Position numbers and translations under genes: made by a program
Source: Sphingomonas hengshuiensis
GTDB taxonomy: Bacteria > Pseudomonadota > Alphaproteobacteria > Sphingomonadales > Sphingomonadaceae
Direction of reading: 5' to 3'
NCBI GenBank assembly: GCA_003240755.1
Contig: QFNF01000007.1
Coordinates: forward strand, 69,627 to 133,626
DNA: 64,000 bases
Part shown: positions 62,617 through 64,000 of the stretch, one piece after another
Position numbering within the stretch: the first letter of the stretch is position 1
How the letters are laid out: every line of letters begins with the position of its first letter
The notes under the pieces: model-generated
What the model was told of the DNA's origin: nothing
The model's input: the letters and a program-made list of their open reading frames with translations, nothing else
Databases searched by the model: none

Positions 62617-63504
62617 ATGCGTCGCCTTCCCCCCCTCACCGCGATCGAGGCCTTTGTCCATGTCGCGCGGCTTGGATCGGTCAAGCTGGCCGCCGACGAA
62701 CTGGCATTGTCGTCCCCCGCGCTCAGCCGCCGGGTACAGGCGATGGAGCGCTTCATCGGCAAGCCGTTGTTCGAGCGCCGGCATCAGGCGCTGCGGCTGA
62801 ACGGTGACGGCGAACGGCTGTTGTCGCTGCTGTCCGGGGCGCTCGACACGCTGTCGGACGCGGTCGAACAGATGTCGGGCACGGTCGAGGTGCTGCGGCT
62901 GCGCCTGGGCGTCCTGCCGCTGTTCGCGATCCAGCGGCTGATGCCGCGCATGGGCGACCTCAAACGGCAGCATCCCGAACTGCACCTCGATTTCGACACC
63001 GCGCATCATGGGCTGGGCCGGCTGGGCGAGGGGATCGACGTGGCGATCGCGCTCGACCATGCGATCGACCCGGCGCTCTATGCCCGGCGGCTGGACCGCA
63101 ACCGGGTCTATGCGATCGCCGGCCGCGCGCTGATCGATCGCATGCCCATCACCGATCCGGCACAGATCGCGCAGCATACCGCGCTGATCCACCGCGACAT
63201 GCCCGATACCTTCGCCGACTGGATGCACGCGGCGGGGCTTCCCGACCTGGTGCCCGCCGCGACCGACCGGTTCGATTCGGGGACGTTGATGCTGGAGGCG
63301 GCGGCGCAGGGGCTGGGCATCGCCTTCATGCTCGAATCGCATTTCGAAACCGCGCGCGACGACCGTCTGGTGCCGCTGTTCGATCGTGCGGTCGATTCGA
63401 CCTACAGCCACTGGTTCGTGTGCCGCCCGCGGGTGCTGCAGCAGCGGCCGGTAAGGCTGTTCCACGACTGGCTGGTCGCCGCGCTCAACGCGCCGGCGGA
63501 ATAG
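62617..63504 (+). CDS. LysR family transcriptional regulator
   Basis: A 295-residue LysR regulator. The winged helix-turn-helix at about 5-64 has LTAIEAFVHVARLGSVKLAADELALSSPALSRRVQAME (two pieces of the motif), and the effector domain contains LRLGVLPLFAIQRLMPRMGDL and SGTLMLEAAAQGLGIAFMLES. The GcvA-like branch is likely. No divergent target gene other than cdc48 is present. ATG at 62617 begins the conserved MRRLPPL. Confidence 0.9.
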   Translation: MRRLPPLTAIEAFVHVARLGSVKLAADELALSSPALSRRVQAMERFIGKPLFERRHQALRLNGDGERLLSLLSGALDTLSDAVEQMSGTVEVLRLRLGVLPLFAIQRLMPRMGDLKRQHPELHLDFDTAHHGLGRLGEGIDVAIALDHAIDPALYARRLDRNRVYAIAGRALIDRMPITDPAQIAQHTALIHRDMPDTFADWMHAAGLPDLVPAATDRFDSGTLMLEAAAQGLGIAFMLESHFETARDDRLVPLFDRAVDSTYSHWFVCRPRVLQQRPVRLFHDWLVAALNAPAE

Positions 63505-63557
63505 GGGCGCGCTTCGTCATTCGCGCGGGAATGGCGTCCGGATCCGATTGCCGACCC

Positions 63558-63655
63558 CGTCCTTCCGGCGAAGGCCGGAATCCATCGTGTCGGGTGCCGT
63601 CGATGGAGCGGCGACGTCCCCCCATCCATGGATCCCGGACTGCGCCGGGATGACG
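63558..63655. repeat. Paired palindromic repeat element (98 bp)
   Basis: Starts CGTCCTTCCGGCGAAGG and ends CGCCGGGATGACG. It lies in the gap between the LysR gene and the cyclophilin gene, 5 bases from the next copy. A partial unit is also seen at about 63514-63535. Confidence 0.85.
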
Positions 63656-63660
63656 GCGCT

Positions 63661-63757
63661 CGTCACCCCCCGCGCAGGCGGGGGGGCCATGGCCGCTGAC
63701 GTTCGATACGATCACCGACGTCAGCGCGTATGGATTCCCGCCTGCGCGGGAATGACG
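63661..63757. repeat. Paired palindromic repeat element (97 bp), tandem neighbour
   Basis: Starts CGTCACCCCCCGCGCAGG and ends GCGCGGGAATGACG. Two complete elements occur in the same 268-base gap. Confidence 0.85.
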
Positions 63758-63772
63758 AGCGGGCGGAGAACC

Positions 63773-64000
63773 TTACGCTTCGCTGCGCGCGGTCACGATC
63801 TTGCCCGGGTTGCGGGGCGGTTCGCCCTTGGGCAGCGCGTCGACGGCATCCATGCCGCTTTCGACCACGCCCCACACCGTGTACTGGCGGTCGAGGAAGG
63901 TCGCATCGTCGAGGCAGATGAAGAACTGGCTGTTGGCCGAGTTCGGGTCCATCGTCCGCGCCATCGAACACACGCCGCGCACATGCGGTTCGGCGTTGAA
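63773..64000 (-). CDS. Cyclophilin-type peptidyl-prolyl isomerase, 3' part
   Basis: The last 75 codons of a gene that continues beyond the window. VRGVCSMARTMDPNSANSQFFICLDD contains the conserved QFFI segment, and WGVVESGMDAVDAL and the ending GKIVTAR are typical of the cyclophilin fold. It catalyses proline isomerisation during protein folding. Whether it has a signal peptide cannot be seen. Confidence 0.92.
   Translation of the reverse strand, partial: FNAEPHVRGVCSMARTMDPNSANSQFFICLDDATFLDRQYTVWGVVESGMDAVDALPKGEPPRNPGKIVTARSEA

Noticed and set aside
63514-63772. A CRISPR array in the repeat-rich gap at the window end
   Set aside because: The repeats are two-hairpin elements of unequal spacing and there are no cas genes or regular spacers.

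Overview
This window is a GC-rich alphaproteobacterial chromosome segment that looks like Sphingomonas or a close relative (Sphingomonadaceae). The grounds are the gene order around the replication origin (ppsR / oriC / hemE, then hemJ, rho, mnmE, mnmG, rsmG, parA, parB), a CtaG/CBP3-type cytochrome chaperone next to a YceD-like protein, MmcB, CarD, an RcnB-like periplasmic protein, a TonB-dependent receptor with an MFS partner, and a bacterial Cdc48-type AAA ATPase. No genus call beyond this can be proven from the sequence alone.

Left arm (1-14.2 kb): the 3' end of pheT, an aldose-1-epimerase-like gene and prfC; a TonB receptor and MFS exporter/importer pair divergent from a TetR regulator; yceD-like and cytochrome bc1 chaperone genes; bamE; an RcnB-like gene; a two-gene module resembling a reduced NfrB/NfrA surface-glycan system; and a TauE-type transporter with its TIGR02186 partner.

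Origin region (14.2-31.7 kb): every gene from mmcB to ppsR is on the minus strand and every gene from hemE to the HerA-like ATPase is on the plus strand, so transcription runs away from the 309-bp ppsR-hemE gap. That gap carries three perfect DnaA boxes, weaker ones and an AT-rich stretch: it is the chromosome origin. Four parS-like palindromes (about 1.07, 25.9, 28.3 and 36.7 kb) flank it, and parA/parB lie between them. mmcB has two GTTC-N7-GTTC-type SOS boxes in front of it.

Right arm (31.8-64 kb): an M23 peptidase, the conserved helicase / S4 protein / fdxA / carD cluster, a paoABC-type periplasmic aldehyde oxidoreductase, an aldehyde dehydrogenase, an S9 peptidase, a DUF2807 protein, an Old Yellow Enzyme, a DMT exporter, an aromatic aminotransferase, glutaredoxin, COQ9, feoAB with a Fur-box-like palindrome, ssb, an ankyrin protein, SCO, a YcgN-like protein, a SprT/YgjP-like metalloprotein, PBP1A, a phospholipid methyltransferase-like gene, cdc48, a LysR regulator and the 3' part of a cyclophilin.

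The right arm also holds a family of roughly 97-bp paired palindromic elements bounded by CGTCA...TGACG. Five good copies were found, and one of them sits in frame inside the SprT-like gene, adding about 32 codons. No tRNA, rRNA, CRISPR array, prophage or insertion sequence was seen. The only gene-free stretch longer than 300 bases is the origin.
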